A DNA stretch of 64,000 bases from Pseudomonas sp. FP2335 (GCF_030687535.1 NZ_CP117437.1:889501-953500), one strand, 5' to 3'. Shown: positions 1-11,174, counted from the stretch's first letter. The notes: generated by a model from the sequence alone, not told the origin. Translations and numbers: made by a program.

Positions 1-65
1 TCGCCCGCTTTCTCGCTACGTTTCGGTCCGCGATGTTTCCTCAAGCTCCGACGTTACAGAGTGAT

Positions 66-656
66 TTACTCTGCAGCGTCTGCTTCTGGAGCAACGCGTG
101 GAGCGTGTACGTTTGCAACAGCTTTGTCATCACCGTGAGCCAGTGCAACAAACTCAACGCCTTTAGGGGCCTTGAGGTCGGACAGGTGGATGATGGCGCC
201 AACTTCAGCGGTCGACAGGTCGACTTCGATGAACTCAGGCAGGTCTTTCGGCAGGCAGGTCACTTCGATTTCGTTCACAACGTGAGAAATCTCGCCGCCT
301 TTCTTGACCGGAGCTTCTTCGCCGACGAAGTGCACAGGCACGACAGCGGTCAGTTTCTGGCCAGCTACAACGCGAACGAAGTCAGCGTGCATGATGAACT
401 GCTTGGACGGGTGACGCTGCATCGCTTTAACGATGACGTTCTGCTTGGCGCCGTCGACGTTCAGCTCGATAACGTGGCTGTAGGCAGCTTCGTTTTCGAA
501 CAGCTTGGCGATTTCCTTGGCCAGGATGGTCACGGATTCAGCAGGCTTGTTACCACCGTATACAACGGCTGGGATGTTGGCGGCGTGACGCAGGCGGCGG
601 CTCGCACCTTTCCCCAGGTCAGTACGCGCTTGAGCGTTCAGAGTAAAGTCAGTCAT
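66..656 (-). CDS. rplY: 50S ribosomal protein L25 (long, CTC/TL5-type)
   Basis: This 196-residue protein binds 5S rRNA in the large ribosomal subunit. The N-terminal half (about residues 4-92) is the L25 fold and the rest is the beta-rich TL5/CTC C-terminal domain, so this is the long form rather than the roughly 94-residue E. coli form. The start is ATG, giving [17 protein letters not shown]. It lies downstream of prs on the same strand but behind a strong terminator, so it probably has its own promoter. In pseudomonads pth normally follows it, and the 65 bases between its stop and the window edge show no gene. Confidence 0.97.
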   Translation of the reverse strand: MTDFTLNAQARTDLGKGASRRLRHAANIPAVVYGGNKPAESVTILAKEIAKLFENEAAYSHVIELNVDGAKQNVIVKAMQRHPSKQFIMHADFVRVVAGQKLTAVVPVHFVGEEAPVKKGGEISHVVNEIEVTCLPKDLPEFIEVDLSTAEVGAIIHLSDLKAPKGVEFVALAHGDDKAVANVHAPRVAPEADAAE

Positions 657-720
657 TTTGTATCTCCAAAATAGCCATCATCGAGTGGCGTTTGCGACCA
701 GCGCCGTTCTCGATATGGGC

Positions 721-770
721 AAAAAAGCCCCGCCCCGACAGAATGCCGGGGCGGGGCGCTTTTCGTCAGT
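721..770 (-). terminator. Rho-independent terminator of prs
   Basis: A GC-rich inverted repeat (GCCCCGCCCCG paired with CGGGGCGGGGC, loop about 9 nt) lies 24-70 bases past the prs stop. It is followed on the minus strand by a run of T. It separates prs from rplY. Confidence 0.85.
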
Positions 771-793
771 GAAATGATCCGAAGGTTTGACCC

Positions 794-1735
794 TTAACGG
801 AACATCGCGCTGATCGATTCTTCATTGCTGATGCGGCGAACCGCTTCGGCAACTACCGGTGCGATATCCAGTTGGCGGATACGCGAACAGGCTTGAGCTG
901 CAGCGGACAACGGGATGGTGTTGGTCACCACCAGTTCGTCCAGCATGGAGTTCTCGATGTTCTCGATCGCTCGACCCGACAGCACAGGGTGTGTGCAGTA
1001 GGCGAAGACTTTTGCGGCACCGTGCTCTTTCAAGGCTTTCGCCGCGTGGCACAGGGTGCCGGCGGTGTCGACCATGTCATCAACCAGAATACAGGTACGC
1101 CCTTCGACATCACCGATGATATGCATCACTTCAGAGTGATTGGCTTTTTCACGGCGTTTGTCGATGATCCCGAGGTCCACGCCCAAGGATTTGGCAACAG
1201 CCCGTGCACGCACGACGCCACCAATGTCCGGGGACACGATCATCAGGTTTTCAAAGCGCTGGTCTTCGATGTCATCCACCAGGACTGGGGAGCCGTAGAT
1301 GTTATCTACCGGAATATCGAAGAACCCCTGGATTTGGTCAGCGTGCAGGTCAACCGTGAGAACACGGTCGATACCTACCACGGTCAGCATGTCAGCGACA
1401 ACTTTCGCGCTGATGGCCACACGTGCGGAGCGCGGACGGCGATCCTGACGGGCATAACCAAAGTAAGGGATTACAGCTGTGATTCGAGTCGCTGAGGAGC
1501 GGCGGAAGGCATCAGCCATCACGACGAGTTCCATCAGGTTATCGTTGGTCGGAGCGCAAGTCGGCTGAATAATGAAGACGTCTTTACCGCGGACGTTTTC
1601 ATTGATCTCGGCTGTAATTTCACCGTCGGAGAATTTACCGACAGAGATGTCACCGAGAGGGATATGCAGCTGACGTACGACACGTCGAGCCAGATCGGGG
1701 TTGGCGTTCCCCGTAAAGACCATCATCTTGGACAC
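794..1735 (-). CDS. prs: Ribose-phosphate pyrophosphokinase (PRPP synthetase)
   Basis: This enzyme makes PRPP from ribose 5-phosphate and ATP for purine, pyrimidine, histidine, tryptophan and NAD synthesis. The 313-residue length is typical of the class I family. Visible landmarks are the flexible-loop segment [10 protein letters not shown], the [11 protein letters not shown] segment and the PRPP-binding loop [10 protein letters not shown] (about residues 218-227). The start is a GTG codon giving [14 protein letters not shown]. It lies downstream of ispE and tRNA-Gln on the same strand, the standard gamma-proteobacterial arrangement, and ends at a strong terminator. Confidence 0.98.
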   Translation of the reverse strand: MSKMMVFTGNANPDLARRVVRQLHIPLGDISVGKFSDGEITAEINENVRGKDVFIIQPTCAPTNDNLMELVVMADAFRRSSATRITAVIPYFGYARQDRRPRSARVAISAKVVADMLTVVGIDRVLTVDLHADQIQGFFDIPVDNIYGSPVLVDDIEDQRFENLMIVSPDIGGVVRARAVAKSLGVDLGIIDKRREKANHSEVMHIIGDVEGRTCILVDDMVDTAGTLCHAAKALKEHGAAKVFAYCTHPVLSGRAIENIENSMLDELVVTNTIPLSAAAQACSRIRQLDIAPVVAEAVRRISNEESISAMFR

Positions 1736-1781
1736 GCGCAGTACCTAGAGGCTGAGGGTAACCTGGATGAGTATTAGAAAA

Positions 1782-1856
1782 TGGCAGGGGCGGCTGGATT
1801 CGAACCAACGCATGGCAGGATCAAAACCTGCTGCCTTACCGCTTGGCGACGCCCCT
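1782..1856 (-). tRNA. tRNA-Gln (TTG)
   Basis: The minus-strand sequence folds as a 75-nt tRNA: acceptor AGGGGCG paired with CGCCCCT, a D-arm with GCCAAGCGGTAAGGC, anticodon loop TTTTGAT, T-loop TTCGAAT and an encoded 3' CCA. The anticodon TTG gives glutamine. It sits between ispE and prs, all in the same direction. Confidence 0.97.
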
Positions 1857-1893
1857 GTATCTGTTGCAACGAGTGCCTAACACTCGGTTCCTT

Positions 1894-2745
1894 TTAGAGC
1901 ATACTTTGCAGCTTGCGATGCAACATCGAAACGTTGCTTCCCTTTGCTACAAACCCTGTAAGGGTCTCTGTAAGAAGGGCCGAGACTTTATCAGCTTCAG
2001 CTTTGTTTGGGAAGCCCCCAAACACACAACTTCCAGTTCCGGTTAATTTTGCTTCGGTAAAATTACCTAACAAATTCAAAGCGTTACGTACCTCTGGATA
2101 ACGCCTTGCTACAACCGGTAAGCAGTCATTTCGACTGTTTCCCTTGGGAACGGGGCGCACTTTAATGGGAGAAGAGTTACGTGTCAACAACGGATCTGAA
2201 AAAATTTCTGCTGTACTTACAGATACTTGCGGCACAAGTACGACATACCACGGTTCTTCGGGCTCTACAGGGGTGAGTTTTTCCCCGACACCCTCAGCAA
2301 ATGCGGCGTGTCCACGCACGAAAACCGGGACGTCCGCGCCCAGCGTAAGGCCCAGCGCCGCCAGGCGATCGTGGTCCCAGCCGAGTTGCCACAAGTGATT
2401 CAGACCCAGCAGTGTGGTGGCCGCATTCGAACTGCCGCCGCCGATACCACCGCCCATGGGCAAGATTTTATCGATCCAGATGTCGATGCCGAGCGAGCAG
2501 CCAGATTGTTCCTGAAGTTTTTTTGCGGCCCTCACGATCAGGTTGCTGTCGTGGGGCACGCCTTCGAATTCGGTATGCAACTGGATCACGCCATCGTCGC
2601 GTACGGCGAACGTCATCTCATCGCCGTAGTCGAGAAATTGAAACAGCGTCTGCAACTCGTGGTAGCCGTCTTCACGACGACCCAGGATGTGCAGCATCAA
2701 ATTGAGTTTTGCAGGGGAGGGCAGGGTCAAGCGTTCTACGGTCAC
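1894..2745 (-). CDS. ispE: 4-diphosphocytidyl-2-C-methyl-D-erythritol kinase
   Basis: This GHMP-family kinase phosphorylates CDP-methylerythritol in the MEP isoprenoid pathway. It is 283 residues, normal for the family. The N-terminal [24 protein letters not shown] and the ATP-binding glycine-rich motif [14 protein letters not shown] (about residues 94-107) are diagnostic, as is the C-terminal TGTGSCVF. The likely start is GTG, one base after the lolB stop, so lolB and ispE are translationally close. tRNA-Gln and prs follow. Confidence 0.97.
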   Translation of the reverse strand: MTVERLTLPSPAKLNLMLHILGRREDGYHELQTLFQFLDYGDEMTFAVRDDGVIQLHTEFEGVPHDSNLIVRAAKKLQEQSGCSLGIDIWIDKILPMGGGIGGGSSNAATTLLGLNHLWQLGWDHDRLAALGLTLGADVPVFVRGHAAFAEGVGEKLTPVEPEEPWYVVLVPQVSVSTAEIFSDPLLTRNSSPIKVRPVPKGNSRNDCLPVVARRYPEVRNALNLLGNFTEAKLTGTGSCVFGGFPNKAEADKVSALLTETLTGFVAKGSNVSMLHRKLQSML

Positions 2746-2746
2746 G

Positions 2747-3364
2747 TTATTGTCCCAGTTTGCGTGGTTGCCAGTCCTTGATCACCAGCGTGACGTCAAG
2801 GTCGGTGCCATGCAGCTTGATTCGTTCAGGCAGCCAGTAACCGCTTTGCTGCACGTAGCTCAAATATTCGACTTGCCAGCCATCCTGCTCCAGGGTGGCC
2901 AGGCGGCTGTCACTGTTAAGGCGCAAGCGGCTTTTGCTCTCAGGCGCGGGCAAGCCGCGTACCCACCACACCAGATGCGACACTGGCAGCTTCCAGCCGA
3001 TCTGTTCTTCCAGCAATGTTTCCGGCGATGTCGCTTCATAGCGGCCCTGATTGGCCACTTCCAGGCTTACTTGCCCCGGTCGGCCGGTCAGGCGTGCCGC
3101 GCCACGGCCCAATGGGCCGGACAGGCGGATGTCGTAGTAATCCTGGCGTTGCAGCCAGAACAACGTACCGCTCCCGGAATCTTTCGGCGCACGAACACCG
3201 ACTTTCCCTTCGATCTGCCAGCCATCGATGCTGGCGAGCTGATCCTTGTGCTGTTGCCATTGCGCCGGGTTGCCCTGGCCCTCAACGGATTCGCGGGTGC
3301 CGACGCCCGCGCAACCGGCGAGCAGGGCGATGAGACTGAAGACTGCAACGTGGCGCAAGAACAT
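2747..3364 (-). CDS. lolB: Outer-membrane lipoprotein insertion factor LolB
   Basis: LolB accepts lipoproteins from the periplasmic carrier LolA and inserts them into the outer membrane; it is itself a lipoprotein. The 205-residue protein starts [18 protein letters not shown], a short signal peptide ending in an LAGC lipobox with Cys at residue 18. The mature part carries the LolA/LolB-type segment [20 protein letters not shown] and ends [10 protein letters not shown]. It lies 4 bases after the upstream TPR gene and 1 base before ispE, so the three form one unit. Confidence 0.96.
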   Translation of the reverse strand: MFLRHVAVFSLIALLAGCAGVGTRESVEGQGNPAQWQQHKDQLASIDGWQIEGKVGVRAPKDSGSGTLFWLQRQDYYDIRLSGPLGRGAARLTGRPGQVSLEVANQGRYEATSPETLLEEQIGWKLPVSHLVWWVRGLPAPESKSRLRLNSDSRLATLEQDGWQVEYLSYVQQSGYWLPERIKLHGTDLDVTLVIKDWQPRKLGQ

Positions 3365-3368
3365 AAGC

Positions 3369-5093
3369 TTAAAGGGTCTCGGATCCGGTCAGGCGTTTGA
3401 TGGTGCCGCGCAGGATGGGGCTTTCGGGTTGTTCCTTGAGGAATTTTTCCCAGATCTGGCGCGCTTCGCGTTGTTTGCCATTGGCCCACAGGACTTCACC
3501 CAGGTGGGCGGCGACTTCCTGGTCGGGGAAACGCTCCAGTGCCTGGCGCAGCAAGCGTTCGGCTTCATCCAGGTTGCCCAGGCGGTAATTCACCCAGCCC
3601 AGGCTGTCGAGCACGGCCGGGTCTTCCGGGTTGAGCTTGTGCGCTTGTTCGATCAGCGCCTTGGCTTCGTCGTAGCGCGTGGTCCGGTCGGACAAGGTGT
3701 AGCCCAGGGCGTTGAGGGCCATGGCGTTGTCCGGATCACGCTTGATGATCAGGCGCAGGTCTTTTTCCATCTGCGCCAGGTCGTTGCGCTTTTCCGCCTG
3801 CATGGCGCGGGTGTACAGCAGGTTCAAGTCGTCGGGGTATTGCAGCAACGCTTGTTGCAGCAGTTTCCAGGCGCGCTCGCCCTGGTTATTGGCCGACAGG
3901 GTTTCGGCCTGGATCAGGTACAGCTGGATCGCGTAGTCAGGCTCGGCATCACGCGCAGCCGCCAGGCGTTTTTCCGCCTCGTCGGTGCGACCGTTGCTCA
4001 TCAATATGTCGGCCTGGCGCAGTTGCGCCGGCAGGTAATCGTTGCCAGGGCCGACCTGGGCATACTCAAGCAGGGCAGCCTGTGGGTCATTGTGCTCCTC
4101 GGCGATGCGGCCCAGGTTCAGGTGCGCCGAATCCACGTGGCTTTCGCGTTCGATCAGCTCTTGCAGGTAACCCTTGGCCTCATCCCAGGCCTTGGCTTCC
4201 AGGCACACCAGTGCGAGGGAGTAGCGCAGTTCGTCGTCGTCCGGGTATTGCTGGACCAGGTTGGCGAACTGCACTTTGGCGTCTTCCATGCGGTCCTGCT
4301 CCACCAGCATGCGCGCGTAGGTCAGGCGCAGGCGCTTGTCGTCCGGGTACTTCTTGATACTTTTTTCCAGCAGCGGAATCGCTTCCTTGCCGCGATTGAG
4401 GTTTTGCAGCAGGCGCGCACGCAGCAGGATCGGCGCGATCTCACCCTCTTCCGGTGGGTTCTGCTCCAGCAGCTTCAGCGCCGCATCGGCCTCGTCGTCT
4501 TGCTGCAACAGCAAGGCCTTGCCGAAAATCAGCTGACTGTTCTTGGGATGTTTTTGCAGCAGGCGGTCGAAGCTCTTCATCAGACCATTGCGCGTGTCCT
4601 GGTCGGTGTCGGCAGCCGACAGCGCAAGAAAGTCGAAATGGGTGTCGCCCTTGCCCTGCAAGACCTTCTCCATATAGACCATGGAGTCGTCGTAGCGCCC
4701 CGCACGCGCCAGTTGCACCGCCGCGGCGCGCTGCGCCTCGAGGTCGTCCGGCGCGTTTTTCGCCCAGATCAGCGAGGTATCCAGCGCAGCCTGATCGGCG
4801 CCCAGGTACTCGGCGATACGAAACGCCCGCTCGGAAATCCCCGGATCCTGCGTATTGATGGCCTGCGTCACGTAGTTATCCAACGCAATGTCGAAACGAT
4901 TGCGCTGGCCGGCCAGCTCCGCGCTCAGCAGGCTGAACACCGTTTCTTCACTGAATGAAGAATAAACCTTGGGCTTTTCAGGGGCGGGGGTGCTGTCTTC
5001 CACCGGCGGCGTACCGTCCGGCGACACGGGGGCCAAGGCCTGGCAGCCGCTGAGGAAGACAAAAGCAAGGAGCAACGCGGAGGATCTATTCAT
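3369..5093 (-). CDS. Tetratricopeptide-repeat lipoprotein
   Basis: This 574-residue protein has an N-terminal signal with lipobox LSGC ([17 protein letters not shown]) followed by a Pro-rich linker. A long array of TPR-like helical pairs follows to the C-terminus, with examples such as [19 protein letters not shown] and [19 protein letters not shown]. It is the first gene of the TPR–lolB–ispE group. TPR scaffolds mediate protein-protein contacts, and the outer-membrane anchoring and link to lolB suggest a periplasmic assembly role, which is inference. The exact function is not established from sequence. Confidence 0.93.
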   Translation of the reverse strand: MNRSSALLLAFVFLSGCQALAPVSPDGTPPVEDSTPAPEKPKVYSSFSEETVFSLLSAELAGQRNRFDIALDNYVTQAINTQDPGISERAFRIAEYLGADQAALDTSLIWAKNAPDDLEAQRAAAVQLARAGRYDDSMVYMEKVLQGKGDTHFDFLALSAADTDQDTRNGLMKSFDRLLQKHPKNSQLIFGKALLLQQDDEADAALKLLEQNPPEEGEIAPILLRARLLQNLNRGKEAIPLLEKSIKKYPDDKRLRLTYARMLVEQDRMEDAKVQFANLVQQYPDDDELRYSLALVCLEAKAWDEAKGYLQELIERESHVDSAHLNLGRIAEEHNDPQAALLEYAQVGPGNDYLPAQLRQADILMSNGRTDEAEKRLAAARDAEPDYAIQLYLIQAETLSANNQGERAWKLLQQALLQYPDDLNLLYTRAMQAEKRNDLAQMEKDLRLIIKRDPDNAMALNALGYTLSDRTTRYDEAKALIEQAHKLNPEDPAVLDSLGWVNYRLGNLDEAERLLRQALERFPDQEVAAHLGEVLWANGKQREARQIWEKFLKEQPESPILRGTIKRLTGSETL

Positions 5094-5167
5094 ATAGGAA
5101 GAGGACGACTAACCTGCGGTCGGATCATCATGACACAAGCCTTCGGCCAAACATAACCGAGACTCAG

Positions 5168-5196
5168 TTGGCGTATTTATAGGTACAAGGTATAGG
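5168..5196 (+). promoter_or_regulatory. Possible sigma-70 promoter for hemA
   Basis: TTGGCG (5168-5173) and TATAGG (5191-5196) are separated by 17 bases, about 80 bases upstream of the hemA ATG. They lie in the divergent region between the TPR lipoprotein gene and hemA. This is a by-eye match only. Confidence 0.4.
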
Positions 5197-5275
5197 GACA
5201 ATAGACGACGGTGGTTGTTCTGAATCTTTCGAAGTAGGACAATTGTCGGCTTCCCGACATCATCAGCGATATTGA

Positions 5276-6565
5276 ATGGCCTTCCTCGCACTCGGTATTA
5301 ACCACAAGACTGCCTCCGTAGACGTGCGCGAGCGCGTGGCGTTTACGCCAGAGCAGTTGGTTGAGGCCTTGCAACAGCTCTGCCGGCTCACCGACAGCCG
5401 CGAAGCTGCAATCCTTTCAACCTGCAATCGCAGCGAGCTTTATATAGAGCAGGAACATCTTTCCGCGGATGTGGTACTGCGCTGGCTGGCCGATTACCAC
5501 CATTTAAGCCTCGATGAGCTGCGCGCGTGTGCTTATGTGCACGAAGAGGATGCGGCAGTTCGTCACATGATGCGTGTGGCGGCCGGTCTCGATTCGCTGG
5601 TGTTGGGCGAGCCGCAGATCCTTGGCCAGATGAAATCCGCCTACGCCGTGGCGCGTGAGGCTGGCACGGTGGGGCCGCTGTTGGGCCGCCTGTTCCAGGC
5701 CACGTTCAACTCGGCCAAGCAGGTGCGGACCGACACCGCCATCGGCGAAAACCCGGTGTCCGTGGCGTTTGCTGCCGTCAGCCTGGCCAAACAGATTTTC
5801 AGCGACTTGCAGCGCAGCCAGGCCCTGCTGATCGGCGCTGGCGAGACCATCACCCTGGTCGCCCGCCACCTGCACGACCTGGGCGTGAAACGCATTGTCG
5901 TCGCCAACCGCACCCTTGAGCGTGCGAGCATCCTCGCCGAGCAGTTCGGCGCCCATGCGGTGTTGCTGTCGGACATCCCGGCCGAGTTGGTGCGCAGCGA
6001 TATTGTCATCAGCTCCACCGCCAGCCAGTTGCCGATCCTCGGCAAAGGCGCGGTCGAAAGCGCGCTGAAGCTGCGCAAGCACAAACCGATCTTTATGGTG
6101 GACATCGCCGTTCCCCGGGACATCGAACCCGAAGTCGGCGAGTTGGACGACGTTTACCTCTATAGCGTCGACGATCTGCACGAAGTGGTCGCCGAGAACC
6201 TCAAGAGCCGCCAGGGTGCAGCCCAGGCGGCCGAAGAGATGGTCAGCGACGGCGCCGAAGATTTCATGGTGCGCTTGCGTGAACTGGCGGCAGTGGACGT
6301 GCTCAAGGCGTATCGTCAGCAGGGCGAACGCCTGCGCGACGAGGAACTGAGCAAGGCCCAGCGTTTGCTGGCCAACGGCAGCAACGCCGAAGAGGTGCTG
6401 ATGCAACTGGCCCGCGGCCTGACCAACAAGCTGCTCCACGCCCCCAGCGTGCAGCTTAAAAAGTTGACTGCCGAAGGCCGCCTCGATGCGCTGGCCATGG
6501 CCCAAGAACTCTTTGCCCTCGGTGAGGGCGCGTCAGATAGCTCTTCGGATAAAAAACCGCAATGA
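5276..6565 (+). CDS. hemA: Glutamyl-tRNA reductase
   Basis: HemA reduces glutamyl-tRNA(Glu) to glutamate-1-semialdehyde, the first committed step of C5-pathway tetrapyrrole synthesis. The 429-residue protein has the N-terminal motif [14 protein letters not shown] and the catalytic Cys in [11 protein letters not shown] (about residue 50). It also has the [14 protein letters not shown] signature, an NADP-binding GAGET segment and a C-terminal dimerisation helix. The start is ATG at the head of a five-gene operon, and its stop overlaps the prfA ATG. Confidence 0.98.
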   Translation: MAFLALGINHKTASVDVRERVAFTPEQLVEALQQLCRLTDSREAAILSTCNRSELYIEQEHLSADVVLRWLADYHHLSLDELRACAYVHEEDAAVRHMMRVAAGLDSLVLGEPQILGQMKSAYAVAREAGTVGPLLGRLFQATFNSAKQVRTDTAIGENPVSVAFAAVSLAKQIFSDLQRSQALLIGAGETITLVARHLHDLGVKRIVVANRTLERASILAEQFGAHAVLLSDIPAELVRSDIVISSTASQLPILGKGAVESALKLRKHKPIFMVDIAVPRDIEPEVGELDDVYLYSVDDLHEVVAENLKSRQGAAQAAEEMVSDGAEDFMVRLRELAAVDVLKAYRQQGERLRDEELSKAQRLLANGSNAEEVLMQLARGLTNKLLHAPSVQLKKLTAEGRLDALAMAQELFALGEGASDSSSDKKPQ

Positions 6566-7644
6566 AAGCGTCACTGCTCAATAAACTGGACGTGCTCCAG
6601 GACCGTTTCGAAGAACTGACCGCCTTGCTCGGCGATGGCGAAGTCATCTCCGATCAGACCAAGTTCCGTACCTATTCCAAGGAATACGCGGAAGTTGAGC
6701 CGATTGTGACCACCTATGGCCAGTGGCTGAAAACCCAGGCCGACCTCGAAGGCGCCCAGGCGCTGCTCAAGGACAGCGACCCGGACATGCGCGAAATGGC
6801 CGTGGAAGAAGTCCGCGAAGCCAAGGAAAAACTGATCGCGCTGGAAGGCGATCTGCAACGCATGCTGCTGCCCAAAGACCCCAACGACGGGCGCAACGTG
6901 TTCCTCGAAATCCGTGCCGGCACCGGCGGCGACGAGGCGGCGATCTTCTCCGGCGACCTGTTCCGCATGTATTCGCGGTATGCCGAGCGACGCGGTTGGC
7001 GAGTCGAGATCCTCTCGGAGAATGAGGGGGAGCACGGCGGCTATAAAGAAGTCATCGCACGGGTTGAAGGCGATAACGTCTACGGCAAGCTCAAGTTCGA
7101 GTCTGGCGCACACCGCGTACAACGCGTGCCGGCCACCGAGTCCCAGGGCCGCATCCACACCTCGGCCTGCACTGTGGCTGTATTGCCCGAGCCGGACGAG
7201 CAGGAAGCCATCGAGATCAACCCGGCCGACCTGCGCGTCGACACCTACCGCTCGTCGGGCGCCGGTGGCCAGCACGTCAACAAGACCGACTCGGCGATCC
7301 GCATTACCCACTTGCCGTCCGGCATTGTGGTGGAGTGTCAGGAAGAACGTTCCCAGCACAAGAACCGGGCGCGGGCCATGTCCTGGCTGTCGGCCAAGCT
7401 CAACGACCAGCAGACCAGCGCCGCTGCCAATGCGATTGCCAGCGAGCGCAAGTTGCTGGTGGGCTCGGGCGACCGCTCCGAACGCATCCGCACCTACAAC
7501 TTTGCCCAGGGCCGGGTCACCGACCACCGGGTCAACCTCACGCTCTACTCCCTCGACGAGATCCTCGCCGGTGGCGTCGATGCAGTGATCGAGCCGTTGC
7601 TCGCCGAATACCAGGCCGACCAACTTGCAGCGATAGGTGACTAA
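6562..7644 (+). CDS. prfA: Peptide chain release factor 1
   Basis: RF1 terminates translation at UAA and UAG. The 360-residue length is typical. The stop-codon-reading PAT motif in [14 protein letters not shown] and the catalytic GGQ in [13 protein letters not shown] (about residue 235) are both present. Its ATG overlaps the hemA stop (ATGA). PrmC, which methylates the GGQ glutamine, is encoded immediately downstream. Confidence 0.98.
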   Translation: MKASLLNKLDVLQDRFEELTALLGDGEVISDQTKFRTYSKEYAEVEPIVTTYGQWLKTQADLEGAQALLKDSDPDMREMAVEEVREAKEKLIALEGDLQRMLLPKDPNDGRNVFLEIRAGTGGDEAAIFSGDLFRMYSRYAERRGWRVEILSENEGEHGGYKEVIARVEGDNVYGKLKFESGAHRVQRVPATESQGRIHTSACTVAVLPEPDEQEAIEINPADLRVDTYRSSGAGGQHVNKTDSAIRITHLPSGIVVECQEERSQHKNRARAMSWLSAKLNDQQTSAAANAIASERKLLVGSGDRSERIRTYNFAQGRVTDHRVNLTLYSLDEILAGGVDAVIEPLLAEYQADQLAAIGD

Positions 7645-8475
7645 ATGACCATTATCGCCAGCCTGCTGCGCGCTGCCGACCTGCCCGACTCGCCCACCGC
7701 GCGCCTGGACGCCGAGTTATTGCTCGCCGCGGCCCTGGGCAAGTCGCGCAGCTACCTGCACACCTGGCCGGAGAAAATCGTCAGCAGCGAAGATGCGCTG
7801 ACCTTTGCCGGCTACCTGCAACGCCGCCGCGGCGGTGAGCCGGTGGCCTACATCCTCGGCCAGCAAGGCTTCTGGAAGTTGGACCTGGAGGTCGCGCCCC
7901 ACACGCTGATCCCGCGTCCGGACACCGAGTTACTGGTGGAAACCGCCCTGCAATTGTTGCCGGCCACGCCGACCCAGGTTCTCGACCTCGGCACCGGCAG
8001 CGGCGCGATTGCCCTGGCCCTGGCCAGCGAGCGCCCGGCCTGGACCGTCACCGCCGTCGATCGCGTGCTCGAAGCGGTGGCCTTGGCCGAGCGCAATCGC
8101 CAGCGCCTGCACCTGAATAACGTCACCGTGCTGAACAGCCACTGGTTCAGCGCCCTGCAAGGCCACACCTACGATCTGATCATCAGCAATCCGCCGTACA
8201 TTGCCGACAACGACCCGCACCTGGTCGCCGGTGACGTGCGCTTCGAACCGGCCAGTGCGCTGGTGGCGGGCCGCGATGGCCTGGACGACTTGCGCCACAT
8301 CATCAAGCAGGCACCCCAGCACCTGAATGCCGCTGGCTGGCTGTTGCTCGAACACGGTTACGACCAGGCTGGCGCCGTGCGTGACCTATTGCTGGGCGAA
8401 GGTTTTGACAACGTGCACAGCCGCATCGACCTTGGCGGCCACGAGCGCATTACCCTGGGACGCCGGCCGTGCTGA
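7645..8475 (+). CDS. prmC: Release factor glutamine N5-methyltransferase
   Basis: PrmC methylates the GGQ glutamine of RF1 and RF2 using SAM. This 276-residue protein has the SAM-binding segment DLGTGSGAIALALA and the catalytic NPPY motif in IISNPPYIADNDPHL (about residues 187-190). Its ATG directly follows the prfA stop, and its 3' end overlaps moeB by 7 bases. Confidence 0.97.
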   Translation: MTIIASLLRAADLPDSPTARLDAELLLAAALGKSRSYLHTWPEKIVSSEDALTFAGYLQRRRGGEPVAYILGQQGFWKLDLEVAPHTLIPRPDTELLVETALQLLPATPTQVLDLGTGSGAIALALASERPAWTVTAVDRVLEAVALAERNRQRLHLNNVTVLNSHWFSALQGHTYDLIISNPPYIADNDPHLVAGDVRFEPASALVAGRDGLDDLRHIIKQAPQHLNAAGWLLLEHGYDQAGAVRDLLLGEGFDNVHSRIDLGGHERITLGRRPC

Positions 8476-9224
8476 CCGACCAGGAACTGCTGCGCTACAG
8501 CCGACAGATTCTGTTGCAGCATGTCGACATCGACGGCCAGTTGCGCCTGAAACACAGCCGCGCCCTGATCATCGGCCTGGGCGGGCTGGGCGCGCCGGTT
8601 GCGTTGTACCTGGCTGCTGCGGGGGTCGGTGAATTGCACGTGGCGGACTTCGACAGCGTCGACCTGACCAACCTGCAACGCCAGATCATCCACGACACCG
8701 CCAGCGTCGGGCAGACCAAGGTCGATTCAGCCCTGCGGCGCCTGGGCGCGATCAATCCTGAAATCACGCTGGTCGCCCATCGCAGCGCGCTGGACGCCGA
8801 CTCACTCGCCGCGGCGGTCGCGGCGGTGGATGTGGTCCTCGATTGCAGCGACAACTTCTCCACCCGCGAAGCGGTCAACGCCGCCTGCGTCGCCGCGACC
8901 AAGCCGTTGATCAGCGGCGCGGCGATTCGCCTGGAAGGGCAATTGTCGGTGTTCGACCCGCGTCGCGCCGACAGCCCGTGCTACCACTGTTTATACGGGC
9001 ACGGCAGCGACACCGAACTGACCTGCAGCGAAGCCGGCGTGGTCGGGCCGCTGGTGGGCCTGGTCGGCAGCCTGCAAGCGCTGGAAGCCTTGAAGCTGCT
9101 GGCCGGTTTCGGCGAGCCGCTGGTGGGCCGCTTGTTGCTGATCGATGCATTGAGCAGCCGTTTCCGCGAGTTGCGCGTCAAGCGCGACCCCGGTTGCAGC
9201 GTGTGCGGGACTCACCATGGTTAA
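8469..9224 (+). CDS. moeB: Molybdopterin-synthase adenylyltransferase (MoeB/ThiF family)
   Basis: This E1-like enzyme adenylates the C-terminal Gly of the sulfur carrier MoaD for molybdopterin synthesis. It is 251 residues, with the nucleotide-binding segment [19 protein letters not shown], the motif DLTNLQRQ and the DCSDNFSTR region. CYHC and CSVC pairs form the structural zinc site. No rhodanese domain follows, so this is the short MoeB form. It overlaps prmC upstream and murI downstream. Confidence 0.94.
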   Translation: MLTDQELLRYSRQILLQHVDIDGQLRLKHSRALIIGLGGLGAPVALYLAAAGVGELHVADFDSVDLTNLQRQIIHDTASVGQTKVDSALRRLGAINPEITLVAHRSALDADSLAAAVAAVDVVLDCSDNFSTREAVNAACVAATKPLISGAAIRLEGQLSVFDPRRADSPCYHCLYGHGSDTELTCSEAGVVGPLVGLVGSLQALEALKLLAGFGEPLVGRLLLIDALSSRFRELRVKRDPGCSVCGTHHG

Positions 9225-10011
9225 GGACGCGCCGATCGGTGTGTTCGATTCCGGCGTCGGCGGGCTGTCGGTGCTGGAGGAAATCCAGCAGCTGCTGCCC
9301 CACGAATCGCTGCTGTACGTGGCCGACTGCGGGCATATCCCTTACGGCGAGAAAAGCCCGGCCTTTATTCTTGAGCGCTCGCGGCAGGTTGCCGGGTTTC
9401 TGCGGGAGAAGGGGGCCAAGGCGTTTGTGATTGCCTGCAACACCGCGACCGTTGCGGCCGTTGCCGATTTACGCAAGGACTTCCCGGATTGGCCGTTGGT
9501 GGGCATGGAGCCTGCCGTCAAACCTGCGGCCGCCGCGACCCGCAGCGGTGTGGTCGGCGTGCTCGCCACCACGGGCACCCTGCAAAGCGCCAAGTTCGCG
9601 GCACTGCTCGATCGCTTCGCCACCGATGTCCGCGTGATTACTCAGCCGTGCCCGGGCCTGGTGGAACTGATCGAAACCGGCGACCTGAGCAGCCCGGCAC
9701 TGCGCCAGTTGTTGCAGGGGTATATCGACCCGCTGCTAGGCGCCGGCTGCGACACCATCATCCTCGGCTGCACCCACTATCCCTTCCTCAAGCCGCTGCT
9801 GGCGCAGATGCTGCCCCCCAGCATCATCCTCATCGACACCGGCGCCGCCGTGGCCCGCCAGCTCAAGCGCTTGCTCGGCGAGCGCAACCTGCTGGCCGAC
9901 GGCAAGCCCGAGCCAGCGCAGTTCTGGACCAGCGGCGATGTGTCTCACCTAAGAAATATCCTACCAACACTATGGAAATATCCGGGCGTTGTGCGAAGCT
10001 TCGGTGCGTGA
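9217..10011 (+). CDS. murI: Glutamate racemase
   Basis: MurI makes D-glutamate for peptidoglycan. The 264-residue protein has [14 protein letters not shown] at the N-terminus and the two catalytic cysteines in [10 protein letters not shown] (about residue 75) and LGCTHYPFL (about residue 187). It starts inside the end of moeB (8-base overlap) and closes the hemA operon. The C-terminal [17 protein letters not shown] looks complete, with no sign of a frameshift. Confidence 0.97.
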   Translation: MVKDAPIGVFDSGVGGLSVLEEIQQLLPHESLLYVADCGHIPYGEKSPAFILERSRQVAGFLREKGAKAFVIACNTATVAAVADLRKDFPDWPLVGMEPAVKPAAAATRSGVVGVLATTGTLQSAKFAALLDRFATDVRVITQPCPGLVELIETGDLSSPALRQLLQGYIDPLLGAGCDTIILGCTHYPFLKPLLAQMLPPSIILIDTGAAVARQLKRLLGERNLLADGKPEPAQFWTSGDVSHLRNILPTLWKYPGVVRSFGA

Positions 10012-10123
10012 AAAATTCGTGAAATTCCCGCGTTAAAAGCTGGAACTTCCGTCTATTTGCCAGCTTCTATAGCGAGATAGCTTGTACAAAACCAAATAAC
10101 TTCGTCGGGAAAGGATGTTTCTT

Positions 10124-10642
10124 ATGAAGCGCTTGTTCTGTTTGGCTGCGATTGCGGCCGTCGTTGTAGGGCACACCGTTTCAGCCCAGGCCGCTGGCCT
10201 GGAATTAGGGGTGGGGAGCACCAGTGATTCGACACTGACCTATCGGCTGGGGCTGACGTCGCAGTGGGACAAAAGCTGGTGGCAGACCGATACCGGGCGC
10301 TTGACCGGCTACTGGAGCGGTGCCTACACCTACTGGGATGGTGACAAGCACGCCAGCGTCAGCAGCCTGTCGTTCTCGCCAGTGTTTGTGTATGAGTTTG
10401 CCGGTGAGAAGGTCAAGCCGTACATCGAGGCGGGGGTGGGCGTGGCGCTGTTCTCGCGCACACGGGTCGAGGACAACAATATTGGCCAGGCTTTTCAGTT
10501 CGAAGATCGGTTGGGATTCGGCCTGCGCTTTGCCGGTGGGCATGAGGTGGGGATTCGCGCCACGCACTATTCCAATGCCGGGCTGAGCAGCAACAACGAT
10601 GGGGTCGAGAGCTACTCGTTGCACTACACCCTGCCGTTGTAA
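10124..10642 (+). CDS. pagL: Lipid A 3-O-deacylase (PagL)
   Basis: PagL is an outer-membrane beta-barrel that removes the 3-position hydroxyacyl chain from lipid A. The sequence shows a signal peptide ending about AQA (residue 24) and beta-strand alternation throughout. The catalytic HYSNAGL motif with the His-x-Ser pair is present, followed by an acidic residue in DGVES. I chose the ATG at 10124 because GGAAAGG lies 9 bases before it; the ATG at 10115 touches that Shine-Dalgarno. It stands alone after the murI operon. Confidence 0.92.
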   Translation: MKRLFCLAAIAAVVVGHTVSAQAAGLELGVGSTSDSTLTYRLGLTSQWDKSWWQTDTGRLTGYWSGAYTYWDGDKHASVSSLSFSPVFVYEFAGEKVKPYIEAGVGVALFSRTRVEDNNIGQAFQFEDRLGFGLRFAGGHEVGIRATHYSNAGLSSNNDGVESYSLHYTLPL

Positions 10643-10702
10643 GTCTTAAGAACACTGCAAACCAAATGTGGGAGCTGATCCAAAGTGGCAACCCAATCCC
10701 CT

Positions 10703-10791
10703 GTGGGAGCGGGCTTGCCCGCGATGGCGGCCTGTCAGTCAACATAGATTCGGCTGACCCACCGCTATCGCAGGCATGCCAGCTCTCACAT
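10703..10791. repeat. Imperfect REPIN (paired REP half-sites)
   Basis: GTGGGAGCGGGCTTGCCCGCGATGGCGG is followed about 35 bases later by the inverted, degenerate ACCGCTATCGCAGGCATGCCAGC. It is the common REP core of this window, in the gap between pagL and the next convergent gene. Confidence 0.8.
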
Positions 10792-10814
10792 TTTGATCGG
10801 CGTTGATCAAAGGT

Positions 10815-11120
10815 TCAGCGATAGGCCGTCGCGATCCCCTGCCGCTCTTCCAGGCACTCCGGCGCGCCCATCTCGAACTCCCGGCAGATCAAGGGCCGGC
10901 GCTCGTAGATCGTGCACATCATCGTGTCCCGGTCCAGCGCTGCGCACCAGCCGTCGTCGAGGCGCAGCATCACTTCGCCGCCCCAATCGTCCGTATCGAT
11001 GTAGCGCTCCGGCACGCCGGTATCGGTGATCAGTATCACTTCCAACTGGCAGCAGCAGGCCGCGCACGTCGAGCAGGTGACGGCGGGTTCGGTGATTTGG
11101 GTGTGGGGGATGTTGGTCAT
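10815..11120 (-). CDS. YkgJ-family cysteine-cluster protein
   Basis: This 101-residue protein has the cysteine pattern of the UPF0153/YkgJ (CxxCxxCC) family, seen as CSTCAACCC near residue 16, then C at WCAAL, C at MMCTIYERRP and C at LICREFEMG. These probably bind zinc or an Fe-S cluster. The reaction is unknown. It starts 54 bases after the DUF2878 stop on the same strand and may be the last gene of the light-response operon. Confidence 0.85.
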   Translation of the reverse strand: MTNIPHTQITEPAVTCSTCAACCCQLEVILITDTGVPERYIDTDDWGGEVMLRLDDGWCAALDRDTMMCTIYERRPLICREFEMGAPECLEERQGIATAYR

Positions 11121-11174
11121 AGGCGCGCAGTGTAAGGCAAGCCGATCAAGAACGTGTGAATGCTCTGACAGACG

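Noticed and set aside
9217..10011. Possible frameshift near the 3' end of murI
   Set aside because: The C-terminal [17 protein letters not shown] matches the family and the length is normal. No break is needed.
10083..10088. TGTACA just upstream of pagL as a LitR site
   Set aside because: No second half-site exists 18 bases away on either side, so it is a single six-base match.
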